Part shown: piece by piece, positions 8,533-17,523 of the stretch
Position numbering within the stretch: position 1 is the first letter of the stretch
Layout of the letters: every line of letters begins with the position of its first letter
The notes under the pieces: model-generated
What the model was told of the DNA's origin: nothing
The model's database searches: none
The model's input: the letters and a program-made list of their open reading frames with translations, nothing else
Translations under genes and position numbers: made by a program
DNA from: Klebsiella sp. WP3-W18-ESBL-02
Lineage (GTDB): Bacteria; Pseudomonadota; Gammaproteobacteria; Enterobacterales; Enterobacteriaceae
Assembly (NCBI RefSeq): GCF_014168815.1
Contig: NZ_AP021972.1
Location: 620,001 to 684,000, forward strand
Reading direction: 5' to 3'
DNA length: 64,000 nt

Positions 8533-9540
8533 CTACCCCAACAGTTCCCGCTTCACATCCATCGCCAACCCAAACGAATGCAGCCGCGCCTGGTGATCGA
8601 AAATCTGGCCGTTAACCATAATCTCATCCGCCTGTGTTTCCCGCAGAATCGACTCCAGCCCGTGGCGCACCTTCGCTTTATCGCCTACCAGTGACATCCG
8701 CAGCGCCTGATCGACACCGTATTTTTCCGACGGCGTCCAGAAATGTTCCATTTGCTGCACCGGCGGTGGCAACTGCCCGGTTTCACCACGGCGCAGTTTG
8801 GTGAAGGCCTGCTGCATAGAAGTGAAGAGGAATTCGGCATCGCGGTTGCTGTCGGCGGCGATAATATTAATGCACACCATTGCATACGGTTTCTCGAGCC
8901 GCGCTGACGGCTGGAAGTGAGTGCGGTAGAGGTGCAAGGCCTGGAACAGCATATCCGGTGCAAAGTGCGAGGCGAAGGCAAACGGTAGGCCAAGCTGTGC
9001 CGCCAGCTGCGCACCGTACAGGCTTGAGCCTAACAGCCACACCGGTATTTTCTCGCCATAGCCCGGTACCGGGCGCACCTGTGGGTTAGGATCGGCCGCA
9101 TCAAACCAGTCCACCAGTTCCGCCACGTCGCGCGGGAAGTTATCGATATCCCCGCTCATATGACGACGCAGCGCGCGCATCGTCGGCTGGTCGCTACCCG
9201 GCGCGCGGCCAAGGCCGAGATCGATACGTCCCGGATACAGCGTATTCAGCGTCCCGAACTGTTCGGCAATCACCAGCGGTGAGTGGTTAGGTAGCATCAC
9301 GCCGCCTGAACCCAGATGTAGCGTAGTCGTGTGGGCGGCGAGATAGCCAATCAGTACCGAAGTTGCCGCACTGGCGATACCGACCATATTGTGGTGTTCT
9401 GCCAGCCAATAGCGGTGATAGCCGCGCTTTTCAGCGAGCTGTGCGAGATCGAGAGAATGGGAGAAGGCTTCTCGCGCGGAGGAGCCCTGAGGGATCGGCG
9501 CGAGGTCGAGCACCGAGAAGGCAACGGTTTTGTCAGTCAT
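8533..9540 (-). CDS. yhbW: Luciferase-like monooxygenase family protein YhbW
   Basis: The 335-residue protein has the bacterial luciferase-like (flavin-dependent) fold, with signatures such as LAEHHN, GSGGVMLPNHSPLVIAEQFGTL and RIDLGLGRAPG. Its substrate is unknown. Length and position next to mtr and ubiV match E. coli YhbW. It is transcribed towards mtr and appears monocistronic. Confidence 0.92.
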   Translation of the reverse strand: MTDKTVAFSVLDLAPIPQGSSAREAFSHSLDLAQLAEKRGYHRYWLAEHHNMVGIASAATSVLIGYLAAHTTTLHLGSGGVMLPNHSPLVIAEQFGTLNTLYPGRIDLGLGRAPGSDQPTMRALRRHMSGDIDNFPRDVAELVDWFDAADPNPQVRPVPGYGEKIPVWLLGSSLYGAQLAAQLGLPFAFASHFAPDMLFQALHLYRTHFQPSARLEKPYAMVCINIIAADSNRDAEFLFTSMQQAFTKLRRGETGQLPPPVQQMEHFWTPSEKYGVDQALRMSLVGDKAKVRHGLESILRETQADEIMVNGQIFDHQARLHSFGLAMDVKRELLG

Positions 9541-9674
9541 AAAGGCTCACTTTGCTACAGCATAGTCATCAGATTGAAGGTCTTGTTCCCGCCGGGGTCA
9601 CCCGGCCAGAAAAGCTGCATCTTTAATAATGCATTAAAATCTGACGACAGTTGTTAACAAAGTGAGCGGTTTTA

Positions 9675-10553
9675 TCAGGCCTGTAGCTCCAGCCCGGCCA
9701 GACGCTTCCAGTAGCCGTTGCAGTCGCTGTTGGCGGTCAGCGGCAGCGGGGCTGCGCCATTTTCGTTAGCGCGGAAGGCGTCAAGCATGGCGAAGGTCTC
9801 ATTGCCCATCGGCGACAGACGCACCATATCAACCAGTCCGTGCATCGATGTCAGTTCGTTGCCGAGGTTGTAAACGTAGCCGCTCATAGTCTGAATACCG
9901 TTCAGCACGAACACCTGCTGATTCTCCTGCGACAGCATGCTGCGCCCGTTAGGGTACTTGATGCAGCAGGTCTCGCACTCATCTTTTGGCTTATCTTCTG
10001 AGCGCGCGGTAAAGCAGCGGGCGGAATAGGCCAGCGGCAGGTGACCGTAGCTCAGCACTTCCACTTCAAACTTATCGCGGATGCCCAGCTCTTCACACTG
10101 ATTGAGCAGGTTTACCAGCCAATCGCGCGAGAGCTCAACCGGCATGCACCAGCGAACCATGCCCTGCTTTTGCAACAGGCGCAGGGTGACCGCGTTATAG
10201 CAGTTCAGCGCATGGCCGGCGACGAACGGTAGCTTACGCTCAGCGCACAGGTTAACCACGCCCAAATCGCTGGCTTCAACGAGGAAGTCACCGTTCTCAA
10301 CATAGCGCTTGAGCTCGCCCAGCTCGGACGATGCCTGGACCAGCGCGAGGGTGGAGAGCACCACCTGTTTACCGCTACCGGCCAGCGATTTGGCCATATC
10401 CAGCCAGTCGCCCACTTTGGTGGCGCGGCGTTTGCTGCATACGGCTTCACCCAGATAAATGGTGTCGGCGTTGCTGATGGCGGCCTGCTGGTAGAAATCT
10501 TCCAGCGTCTCTTTTGACCAGTAGTAAAGCACCGGCCCTAATGAATATTTCAT
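9675..10553 (-). CDS. ubiV: O2-independent ubiquinone hydroxylation protein UbiV
   Basis: This 292-residue U32-family protein forms a heterodimer with UbiU, which hydroxylates ubiquinone precursors without oxygen. The four Fe-S ligands known for E. coli UbiV fall at the same places here: Cys39, Cys180, Cys193 and Cys197 (DECETCCIKYPNG). ATG 10553 is chosen over an ATG six codons upstream because AGGAA precedes it suitably and the family starts MKYSLGP. It begins eight bases after the ubiU stop, in one operon. Confidence 0.95.
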   Translation of the reverse strand: MKYSLGPVLYYWSKETLEDFYQQAAISNADTIYLGEAVCSKRRATKVGDWLDMAKSLAGSGKQVVLSTLALVQASSELGELKRYVENGDFLVEASDLGVVNLCAERKLPFVAGHALNCYNAVTLRLLQKQGMVRWCMPVELSRDWLVNLLNQCEELGIRDKFEVEVLSYGHLPLAYSARCFTARSEDKPKDECETCCIKYPNGRSMLSQENQQVFVLNGIQTMSGYVYNLGNELTSMHGLVDMVRLSPMGNETFAMLDAFRANENGAAPLPLTANSDCNGYWKRLAGLELQA

Positions 10554-10561
10554 GGGAATTC

Positions 10562-11557
10562 CTACTGCCATTTACGGTGATACGCGCCGAGCGTGGTCTG
10601 GGTGCCTTCGGACATCGAGCCGAGGGTTTCCATCCACGCGGCCTGCGGAACGAAGTTCTGCGGATCGGCCATACAGCGGTCGATCGCCTGACGCCAGACT
10701 TTGGCCACCTGGCTAACGTACGCCGGGCTGCGCTGGCGGCCTTCAATTTTCACCGAGGCGATGTTCGCGGCCAGCAGTTCCGGCAGCAGCTCCAGCGTGT
10801 TAAGGCTGGTGGGCTCTTCCAACGCGTGATAGCGCTCGCCGTCTACCAGATAGCGGCCTTTGCACAACGTTGGGTATCCGGCGTTTTCGCCGTCCTGATA
10901 GCGGTCAATCAACACTTCGTTAAGCCGTGACTCCAGCCCCTGCGGCGTTTGCTGCCAGCGTACGTAGCGGGCCGGTGAACAGGCACCCACGGTGTTCGGC
11001 GACTCGCCGGTTAAATAAGACGAGAGGTAGCAGCGGCCTTCGGCCATAATGCACAGACTGCCGAAGGCGAACACTTCCAGCGGCACCGGCGTGACGCGAG
11101 CCAGCTGTTTCACCTGGTGAATCGACAGCACACGCGGCAGCACTACGCGGGCAACGTCAAAGTTGCGATGATAGAACTGAATCGCCTCTTCGTTCGTCGC
11201 GGATGCCTGAACGGAGACATGGCGCTCAATATGCGGGTAGCGCTCTGCGGCATACTCAAGCATGGCGAGGTCGGCAAGGATCAGCGCATCGGCACCCAAC
11301 TGGGCGGCCATGTCTACGGCGCGCTGCCAGCGCACGTAGCCGTCCGGGTGCGCGAAGGTGTTGATGGCGATATGCAGCTTACGGCCGTGTTGATGCACGA
11401 AGCTGACGGCTTCCTGCAATTTCTTTTCGGTAAAGTTCAGACCAGCGAAATGGCGGGCGTTGGTATCGTCTTTCAGCCCGATGTACACCGCATCCGCGCC
11501 GTTTTCGATAGCCGCTTTTAGCGCCGGGAGGTTTCCGGCAGGGCAGAGCAACTCCAT
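10562..11557 (-). CDS. ubiU: O2-independent ubiquinone hydroxylation protein UbiU
   Basis: This 331-residue U32 peptidase-family protein has the family signature VFAFGSLCIMAEGRCYLSSY. The four [4Fe-4S] cysteines Cys169, Cys176, Cys193 and Cys232 are at the E. coli positions. With UbiV and UbiT it supports anaerobic ubiquinone synthesis, prephenate being the hydroxyl donor in the E. coli model. It leads the ubiUV operon and is divergent from ubiT. Confidence 0.96.
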   Translation of the reverse strand: MELLCPAGNLPALKAAIENGADAVYIGLKDDTNARHFAGLNFTEKKLQEAVSFVHQHGRKLHIAINTFAHPDGYVRWQRAVDMAAQLGADALILADLAMLEYAAERYPHIERHVSVQASATNEEAIQFYHRNFDVARVVLPRVLSIHQVKQLARVTPVPLEVFAFGSLCIMAEGRCYLSSYLTGESPNTVGACSPARYVRWQQTPQGLESRLNEVLIDRYQDGENAGYPTLCKGRYLVDGERYHALEEPTSLNTLELLPELLAANIASVKIEGRQRSPAYVSQVAKVWRQAIDRCMADPQNFVPQAAWMETLGSMSEGTQTTLGAYHRKWQ

Positions 11558-11776
11558 AATTCTTCCTGAGTTAGCGGCCCAGCAGGGCGCATTATTGTTA
11601 ATGAATGGGGATTTTAGTTAACCTATCGCTAATCATTTTTGATTTGAGGCAGACAAAAGCGTATTGATTGCGCCAATAATCCCTCTGTCTCACGACATAA
11701 TTGTTGATTTACGCCGCTATGTCGTTTATCTGATATGGCAAAATAACGGAACTATTGCATTCAGGGAGTAAAGCTT
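11558..11776. promoter_or_regulatory. Divergent ubiUV / ubiT promoter region
   Basis: This 219-base gap is AT-rich and must hold promoters for both directions. In E. coli these genes respond to Fnr. Here only TTGAT half-sites are seen (for example TTGATTGCGCCAAT near 11664), not a full TTGAT-N4-ATCAA, so no Fnr box is claimed. Confidence 0.4.
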
Positions 11777-12301
11777 GTGTTGGATAAACTGCGTTCACGT
11801 CTGGTTCATGTTGCTCCGACTTTAATGAGCGTTCCGGTAAAATTGACGCCGTTCGCGCTTAAGCGTCAGGTGCTACAACAGGTGTTAAGCTGGCAGTTCC
11901 GCCAGGCGCTAAACGATGGCGAACTGGATTTTCTCGACGGCCGCTGGTTAAGCATTGAGGTGCGTGATATTGGCCTGAAATGGTTCACCTCCGTTGAGAA
12001 TGAACGTCTTATCGTGAGCGATGCTGCCCAGGCAGACGTGAGCTTTAGCGCGGACGCCAGCGATTTGCTGATGATCGCCGCGCGTAAACAGGACCCGGAT
12101 ACGCTCTTTTTCCAGCGTCGGCTGGTGATTGAAGGCGACACGGAGCTGGGTCTTTATGTCAAAAATCTGATGGATGCTATCGAGCTTGAGCAGATGCCAA
12201 AAGCGCTGCGCGTGATGCTGATGCAGCTGGCTGATTTCGTTGAAGCTGGCCTAAAATCACCATCAGAAACTAAACATACATCGGTAGGTGAGCCATGCTG
12301 A
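11777..12301 (+). CDS. ubiT: Anaerobic ubiquinone biosynthesis accessory factor UbiT
   Basis: This 174-residue SCP2 sterol-binding-domain protein is the anaerobic counterpart of UbiJ. It is thought to bind hydrophobic ubiquinone intermediates. The start is GTG 11777 (LDKLRSRLVHV) behind GGGAG. It ends in SVGEPC and overlaps the yhbS start by seven bases, so the two genes are coupled. It is divergent from ubiU-ubiV. Confidence 0.94.
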   Translation: MLDKLRSRLVHVAPTLMSVPVKLTPFALKRQVLQQVLSWQFRQALNDGELDFLDGRWLSIEVRDIGLKWFTSVENERLIVSDAAQADVSFSADASDLLMIAARKQDPDTLFFQRRLVIEGDTELGLYVKNLMDAIELEQMPKALRVMLMQLADFVEAGLKSPSETKHTSVGEPC

Positions 12302-12798
12302 TTCGAGTAGAAATTGGAATTGATGCCCCTGGCATCGACGCGCTGCTGCGTCGGACCTTCAACCGTGACGGCGAAGCCAATCTGGTACGCGAGCTGCGCG
12401 AAGACGGTCTGATCACGCTGGGCCTGGTGGCTACGGATGATGAAGGCCATGTGGTGGGCTATGTGGCATTTAGCCCGGTCAGCATCGAAGGCGAAGAGCT
12501 ACAGTGGGTCGGTCTGGCTCCGCTGGCGGTCGATGAAGCCTATCGCGGCCAGGGTCTGGCGCGTCAGATGGTCTATGAAGGTCTGGATTCACTCAACGAG
12601 TTCGGCTATGCGGCGGTCGTCACGCTTGGCGATCCGGCGCTGTACGGGCGCTTCGGCTTCGAACGGGCGTCCCAGTACGATCTGCGCTGTCGTTGGCCGG
12701 GGACCGAAGAAGCGTTTATGGTGCACCGTCTGGCCGACGATGCGTTAAACGGCGTGCACGGCCTGGTGGAATACTCTGACCACTTTAACCGTTTCTAA
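12295..12798 (+). CDS. yhbS: GNAT-family N-acetyltransferase YhbS
   Basis: The 167-residue GCN5-related acetyltransferase shows the acetyl-CoA-binding stretch VDEAYRGQGLARQMVYEGL (about 80-98) and the GDPALYGRFGF motif of the family. The substrate is not established. The start overlaps ubiT. The 3' end overlaps the convergent yhbQ by 14 bases. Confidence 0.92.
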   Translation: MLIRVEIGIDAPGIDALLRRTFNRDGEANLVRELREDGLITLGLVATDDEGHVVGYVAFSPVSIEGEELQWVGLAPLAVDEAYRGQGLARQMVYEGLDSLNEFGYAAVVTLGDPALYGRFGFERASQYDLRCRWPGTEEAFMVHRLADDALNGVHGLVEYSDHFNRF

Positions 12799-13069
12799 GG
12801 CTGTCCAGTAACGTTTCAAACGAACCGTCACCTGCGACGAGGCGCTCTTTCTGGCGCTTCGTTAGCTGTTTAATGCGGTACTCCAGGCGTAGTGCCAGCG
12901 AGTGCTCGCCCACTTCACCGGAAAATGCCAGCCGCAGCGCGCCTTTGCCGCGCAGCGCCTTCGCGCCTTTACCGCTCTGATGCTGGTGAAATCGCCGTTC
13001 AACATCGGTGGTGATACCGGTGTACAATTTGTCGTCCTCGGTGCGGACAAGATAAAGAAACCAACGCAC
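12785..13069 (-). CDS. yhbQ: GIY-YIG nuclease-fold protein YhbQ
   Basis: A small GIY-YIG domain of about 94 residues is encoded: FLYLVRTEDDKLYTGITTD carries the LY..YTG core and the Arg of VERRFHQHQSG follows. The GTG at 13069 is preferred because AGG lies nine bases upstream; TTG 13078 would abut the AGG. The long upstream in-frame extension overlaps divergent yhbP and is rejected. E. coli YhbQ has been linked to DNA repair, but its role is not firm. Confidence 0.85.
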   Translation of the reverse strand: MRWFLYLVRTEDDKLYTGITTDVERRFHQHQSGKGAKALRGKGALRLAFSGEVGEHSLALRLEYRIKQLTKRQKERLVAGDGSFETLLDSLRNG

Positions 13070-13123
13070 GTGTGCCAACCTGTCTGTGTAGGTGAGCGCA
13101 CCATAGCATATCGGAGAGAACAG

Positions 13124-13549
13124 ATGGAAACGCTGGCAACCATCAGCCGCTGGCTGTCGAAACAACATGTCGTAGGCTGGTGCGTAGCGAATGAGGGCGA
13201 GCTGTGGTGTGCCAATGCGTTCTACGTCTACGACCCGCAGAGGGTGGCGTTTTATCTGCTGAGCGAAGAAACCACCCGCCATGGCCAGATGACCGGCAAA
13301 CAGGCCTCGGTGGCCGGGACGGTCAACGGCCAGCCGAAAACGGTGGCGCTGATTCGCGGCGTGCAGTTTAAAGGGCAAATTCGTCTGCTTGAGGGCGAAG
13401 AGGCCGATGAGAAGCGCGCGCTATACGTCCGTCGCTTCCCGGTGGCCCGCATGCTCTCTGCCCCGGTATGGGAGCTACGTCTCGACGAGCTAAAGTTTAC
13501 CGACAATACCCTTGGCTTCGGCAAAAAACTACACTGGCTGCGCGACTAA
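13124..13549 (+). CDS. yhbP: UPF0306 family protein YhbP
   Basis: The 141-residue protein of the flavin-binding split-barrel type (METLATISRWLSKQHVVGWCV...) has no firm function. ATG 13124 follows GGAG. It ends ...KLHWLRD. As I recall K-12 YhbP it lacks about six C-terminal residues, and its stop overlaps the convergent cusS stop by four bases, which places the edge of the cus insertion exactly here. Confidence 0.9.
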   Translation: METLATISRWLSKQHVVGWCVANEGELWCANAFYVYDPQRVAFYLLSEETTRHGQMTGKQASVAGTVNGQPKTVALIRGVQFKGQIRLLEGEEADEKRALYVRRFPVARMLSAPVWELRLDELKFTDNTLGFGKKLHWLRD

Positions 13550-14982
13550 AGCCGCGGCAGCTCCAGCGTAAAGCGCGTGGCGACGGTATCGGAGGTCACG
13601 CCAATTTTCCCGCGATGCGCCAGTACGATCGATTTTACGATCGCCAGACCAATCCCGCTGTTTTCCCCTTTCCGCTGGCGCGACGGATCGACCCGGTAAA
13701 AACGATCGAACAAACGCGGCAGATGCTCTGCCGCAATCGGCGTACCGGGATTCTCGACACAGTACTCCACCCAGCCGCCTTTCTCGCTGACCTGTACGGT
13801 GACCGACATTCCACGCGGAGTGTAACGGATAGCATTGGAGAGCAAGTTGTTGATCACCCGGCGAATCATAAGCGGATCGCCCGATATCAACGACGGCTGC
13901 CCTGCAAACCTCAGCGTCACTTCACGTTCTTCCGCCCAGGCTTCAAAGAACTCAAATACCTTCATCGTTTCACTTTGCAGATCCAGCGGTACACGCTCGG
14001 GGATCAGCAGATTTTCATCGGCCTGCGCCAGAAATAGCATATCGCTGACCATCTTCGCCATCCGGTTGTACTCTTCGAGGCTGGAGTACAGCACGTCTTC
14101 CAGCTCCTTGACCGTTCGCGGCTGGCTGAGCGCTATTTCGGTTTGAGTCAGCAGATTGGTAATCGGCGTGCGGATTTCATGGGCGATATCGGCCGAGAAG
14201 TTGGCCTGTCGACGGAATACATCTTCGATCCGGCCGATCATCTGGTTGAACGACATCACCAGCTGTTCCAGTTCGATCGGCACCCTGGACGGATCCAGCC
14301 GCACGTCGAGATTTTCTGAGGTAATACTTTTAATCTCATGGCTGACGTCGCGCAGCGGCTGGTGGCCCTTGCGCACGGCGATCAGCACGATCACGATAAT
14401 CAACAGGCTGATGACGGCAGCAATCATCATCAGGTTGCGTTTTAGCGCATCGAGATAATGCAGATGAAAGTCGATCGACAGCGCGGTCAGCAGGGTGTAG
14501 GTCCGATCCTTTGCCTGGAGGGTGGAGGCGATGACCCGATAGGTTGTGGGGTGCTGAGCGCTCACGGCATGTTCTGCCATCGGACGCATCGCGCTGCCGG
14601 TCCAGCGGAACATTTGCCCGGACTGACGTTCACGAGTGAAACGATCGCTGGTGAGAATCGGCGACAGATCCGGCCCGCCCGGTGAGTGGTAGAGATGGGC
14701 GTTATCCGGCGTGGCGAGCAGCACGGCGGTGTTGCGATAGCCCGCCAGCACATTGTTAATATTCGCGAGCTTCTCCGCTTCTGAGGTATCAGGTGCGGTC
14801 AGCAGCGCGTTCAGCGTCGCGTTGACTTGCTTCAGGTCGCTGACATCCTGCTCAGCGAAGTGTTGCTCCACCGAGTGCAGCATGATGCCGGTGAAGGCGG
14901 CAAAGGCGATGACGGTGGCCAGGCTGATAAAAAAGGTCAGACGCGTTGCCAGCGAGAACGGGCGGCGCAGGCTAGCCTTCAT
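13546..14982 (-). CDS. cusS: Copper/silver sensor histidine kinase, CusS-type
   Basis: This 478-residue inner-membrane kinase has two membrane segments (about 15-35 and 184-203), a periplasmic loop between them, HAMP, a HisKA domain with ADIAHEIRTP (His268), and an HATPase domain (NLLSNAIRYTP, GIGLAIVKSI). It matches E. coli CusS through the cytoplasmic part but lacks the HGHGHMEH-like histidine cluster of the E. coli sensor loop as I recall it. ATG 14982 follows GAGG and overlaps the cusR end by 11 bases. Pco- or Sil-type sensing is an alternative. Confidence 0.88.
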   Translation of the reverse strand: MKASLRRPFSLATRLTFFISLATVIAFAAFTGIMLHSVEQHFAEQDVSDLKQVNATLNALLTAPDTSEAEKLANINNVLAGYRNTAVLLATPDNAHLYHSPGGPDLSPILTSDRFTRERQSGQMFRWTGSAMRPMAEHAVSAQHPTTYRVIASTLQAKDRTYTLLTALSIDFHLHYLDALKRNLMMIAAVISLLIIVIVLIAVRKGHQPLRDVSHEIKSITSENLDVRLDPSRVPIELEQLVMSFNQMIGRIEDVFRRQANFSADIAHEIRTPITNLLTQTEIALSQPRTVKELEDVLYSSLEEYNRMAKMVSDMLFLAQADENLLIPERVPLDLQSETMKVFEFFEAWAEEREVTLRFAGQPSLISGDPLMIRRVINNLLSNAIRYTPRGMSVTVQVSEKGGWVEYCVENPGTPIAAEHLPRLFDRFYRVDPSRQRKGENSGIGLAIVKSIVLAHRGKIGVTSDTVATRFTLELPRL

Positions 14983-15655
14983 CCCGAACCTCAAGCACGT
15001 AGCCCACGCCGCGTACGGTCTGAATCAGTTTGGGCGAGAAGTCGTTATCAATTCTGGCACGCAGACGTTTGACGGCGACGTCGATAACGTTGGTGTCGCT
15101 GTCGAAGTTCATATCCCAGACCTGTGAAGCAATGAGCGAGCGGGGCAGCACTTCTCCCTGATGGCGGAGAAAGAACTCCAGGAGCGTAAACTCTTTACTG
15201 GTTAGCGTGATGCGGGTATCGCCGCGGGTGACTTTGCGCGAGACCAGATCGAGCGTAAGGTCGGCCACCTGAAACTGACTTTCGACAATGGCGGCCGCGC
15301 CGCGCCGCAGCAGAGTGCGCACGCGCGCCAGCAGTTCGGCAAAGGCGAACGGCTTGACCAGATAATCGTCGGCACCCAGTTCCAGCCCCTTCACCCGTTG
15401 CTCAATTGTGCCCAGCGCGGTGAGCAGCAGAATCGGCATCCCTTTATTGGCGGCGCGCAGCATGCGCACGATATCCCAGCCGTTAACGTCCGGCAGCATG
15501 ATATCCAGCACAATCAGATCGTAATCGGCGGTCATGGCCAGATGATAGCCGTTGAGGCCATTGTCGGCGTGATCCACCACGAAGCCTGCTTCCGTCAGCC
15601 CCTTGCACAGGTACTGCCCGGTTTTGACTTCGTCTTCTACCACCAGAATTTTCAC
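14972..15655 (-). CDS. cusR: Copper/silver response regulator, CusR-type
   Basis: This 227-residue OmpR-family regulator has an aspartyl receiver (phospho-acceptor Asp51, Lys in VKPFAF) and a winged-helix DNA-binding domain (TSKEFTLLEFFLRHQGEVLPRS). Its recognition helix region is nearly the same as E. coli CusR. GTG 15655 (KILVVEDE) is chosen because GGAGG lies just upstream; longer frames run through the REP region. It precedes cusS and probably binds the palindrome upstream of cusC. Confidence 0.92.
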   Translation of the reverse strand: MKILVVEDEVKTGQYLCKGLTEAGFVVDHADNGLNGYHLAMTADYDLIVLDIMLPDVNGWDIVRMLRAANKGMPILLLTALGTIEQRVKGLELGADDYLVKPFAFAELLARVRTLLRRGAAAIVESQFQVADLTLDLVSRKVTRGDTRITLTSKEFTLLEFFLRHQGEVLPRSLIASQVWDMNFDSDTNVIDVAVKRLRARIDNDFSPKLIQTVRGVGYVLEVRDEG

Positions 15656-15758
15656 GCGTCCTCCGTCGCTGCTGTGTGATGGGGCCATTCTAATGAGGTG
15701 TAAGGAGTGACGGAAGAAAAAAGCCCGTCCTGATGTTACCTGTAGTCCGCAGAGCAGT

Positions 15759-15822
15759 GACGCCGCCATCGGGCAGCCTGAGCCAGGCAGCCCGATGGCG
15801 CTACGCTTATCAGGCCTACAAG
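15759..15822. repeat. REP element upstream of cusR
   Basis: The REP core GATGGCGCTACGCTTATCAGGCCTAC (15794-15819) and an inverted partner (GACGCCGCCATCGGGC) lie between cusR and the solute-binding-protein gene. They separate the two transcripts. Confidence 0.8.
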
Positions 15823-15830
15823 CGTTGGTA

Positions 15831-17117
15831 TTACTCCGCCCACGCGTTCTGCCGTTTCAGCTCCTCGTTGACCTTGTCGTTGAGCGTCTTGAGTACCGCC
15901 GGAATATCGCCCTCGCAATCGGCATAAATTTTGTTAAAACCGTCGGCGGTGATCTGCCTTACCGGGATCCAGTTTGGGATCTGCGGCATGTAGCGCCCTT
16001 CCTTCGCGTAGGTTTCCGCAAACACTTCCCAGCGCGGATCGTCATGGTAATCCTTGATGTTCAGCGTTTTATTGATCGGCAGGCGGACGATCGGCATCGA
16101 GGTACTGTCGATCGCCATACCGATCTTCTGGCCTTCTGGTGAAATTAAAAACTCGAGGAATTTTTTAGCCGCCGCTTTGCGCTGGCTGGTTTTCATCAGG
16201 AATGCCGTGGTGCCTTCGGCCATCGACGCTGCGCCGCCGGGGCCCGCCGGCGGGGGGACTACGGTATAGGTCGCTTTACCCGGATCTTTATCAAACAGGG
16301 CAATATGGTACGGGCCGGAGGAGTACATCCCGCTTTGTCCGGAACGGAAGGCCGTGTTCGCATCGGCAGTGGTGTGATTAATCGCGCCCGGCTGTGCAAG
16401 CCCTTCGCAAACCATGCTTCGCATAAATGTCATGGCGGCGACCGCTTCCTGGCCGTTGAGCGCGGCCTTAAATTTTCCCGGCTGGGTGGCAACCAGATAA
16501 TTACCGCCCGCCTGCCACAGATAGGAAGATGAAAATGAGCTGGCATAGCCGCGGGTGGTCGATAGCGGCATGGTAAAGCCGTAGGTATCATTCTTACCGT
16601 TACCGTCAGGATCGTTGCGGGTGAACGCCTGCGCCACGTTTTTCAGTTCATCCCAATTGGTGGGGGCCTTGAGGTTAAGCTTGTTGAGCCAATCCTGGCG
16701 GATAAACAGCGCATAGGTATGCGCCGACGTTGGGACGCCGTAGTACTTACCGTCCGGGAGCTGTGCGGATTTCCACGCCGTCTCGTAAACATCGCCGCCG
16801 CCTTTCAGTTCGCCGGGTTTGATTTCATCGACGATACCTAGCTGCACCATCTGGCCGACAATAATGGCGTCGTTGAAAACCACGTCCGGCAGCGCGTTGC
16901 CGGTTGCCGCGCGCGCCAGTCGCTGGTCAAAGTCGGTGACGGCGTTGAAGTACTTGATGGATATCCCTGTCTCTTTCTGGAACTGGTCGGCGAGTTTTTG
17001 GTAAATCACTTTTGAATCATTGCTGGCGCGTATCCAGACGTCGAGCTGTTCGCTGAAGGCATTTTGTGAAAGGGCACATAACAAGGCTAAACCAAGCGCT
17101 TTTGTTCTGAATTTCAT
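15831..17117 (-). CDS. Orphan ABC sugar-type solute-binding protein
   Basis: The 428-residue periplasmic binding protein (bacterial extracellular solute-binding protein family 1) has a Sec signal peptide (MKFRTKALGLALLCALSQNAFS) and the family core NGKNDTYGFTMPLSTTRGYASSF. No permease or ATPase gene lies nearby, so its transporter must be elsewhere or absent. It is divergent from cusCFBA and upstream of cusRS, from which a REP element separates it. The ligand is unknown. Promoter-like boxes lie at 17198-17226. I do not recognise an E. coli K-12 equivalent at this locus. Confidence 0.85.
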   Translation of the reverse strand: MKFRTKALGLALLCALSQNAFSEQLDVWIRASNDSKVIYQKLADQFQKETGISIKYFNAVTDFDQRLARAATGNALPDVVFNDAIIVGQMVQLGIVDEIKPGELKGGGDVYETAWKSAQLPDGKYYGVPTSAHTYALFIRQDWLNKLNLKAPTNWDELKNVAQAFTRNDPDGNGKNDTYGFTMPLSTTRGYASSFSSSYLWQAGGNYLVATQPGKFKAALNGQEAVAAMTFMRSMVCEGLAQPGAINHTTADANTAFRSGQSGMYSSGPYHIALFDKDPGKATYTVVPPPAGPGGAASMAEGTTAFLMKTSQRKAAAKKFLEFLISPEGQKIGMAIDSTSMPIVRLPINKTLNIKDYHDDPRWEVFAETYAKEGRYMPQIPNWIPVRQITADGFNKIYADCEGDIPAVLKTLNDKVNEELKRQNAWAE

Positions 17118-17197
17118 AGAGAGACTCCGGTTTTGCGATAGGTATTATTTTCATCCCTGAACAGAGGTAAGGATTGCTGAAAAGGAAAACGAAAGTG

Positions 17198-17226
17198 ATG
17201 ATAGGAGCGCTATTTGTATGAAACAA
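17198..17226 (-). promoter_or_regulatory. Putative promoter of the solute-binding protein gene
   Basis: On the minus strand TTGTTT (17226-17221) and TATCAT (17203-17198) are separated by 17 bases, about 80 bases upstream of the ATG. Confidence 0.5.
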
Positions 17227-17523
17227 TGTTCTATTATGGCTAACCGGTAAATATCGTATCGTTATGCGGTGCGTCTCACAGAGAAAATGCAGAGAATTCT
17301 TTCGGGGAAATATAACCTCTTGAAAAAGTTATCTTGCTTTTTTTTAATAAAAATACTTATTTGTCATTCAGACGTTAATTTGTGAGCAATCTGGCATATT
17401 ATTGAATAAATGTGATCGCGGTTAATTTCTTTCCACCGATATTCCCTTTTTTTATGTTCGTAAAAGCTAATTTATTTTTTCTGCACGACTTTTCGCTGTG
17501 CGGATCACGTTATCTCAGGCCTT

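Noticed and set aside
11558..11776. Fnr box for ubiT and ubiUV
   Set aside because: Only TTGAT half-sites are seen; no second half at the required spacing.
13070..13378. Longer N-terminus for yhbQ
   Set aside because: It runs antisense through yhbP and is not part of the GIY-YIG fold.
17017..17226. 69-residue minus-strand frame upstream of the solute-binding protein
   Set aside because: It overlaps the signal-peptide coding region and the promoter and has no coding character.
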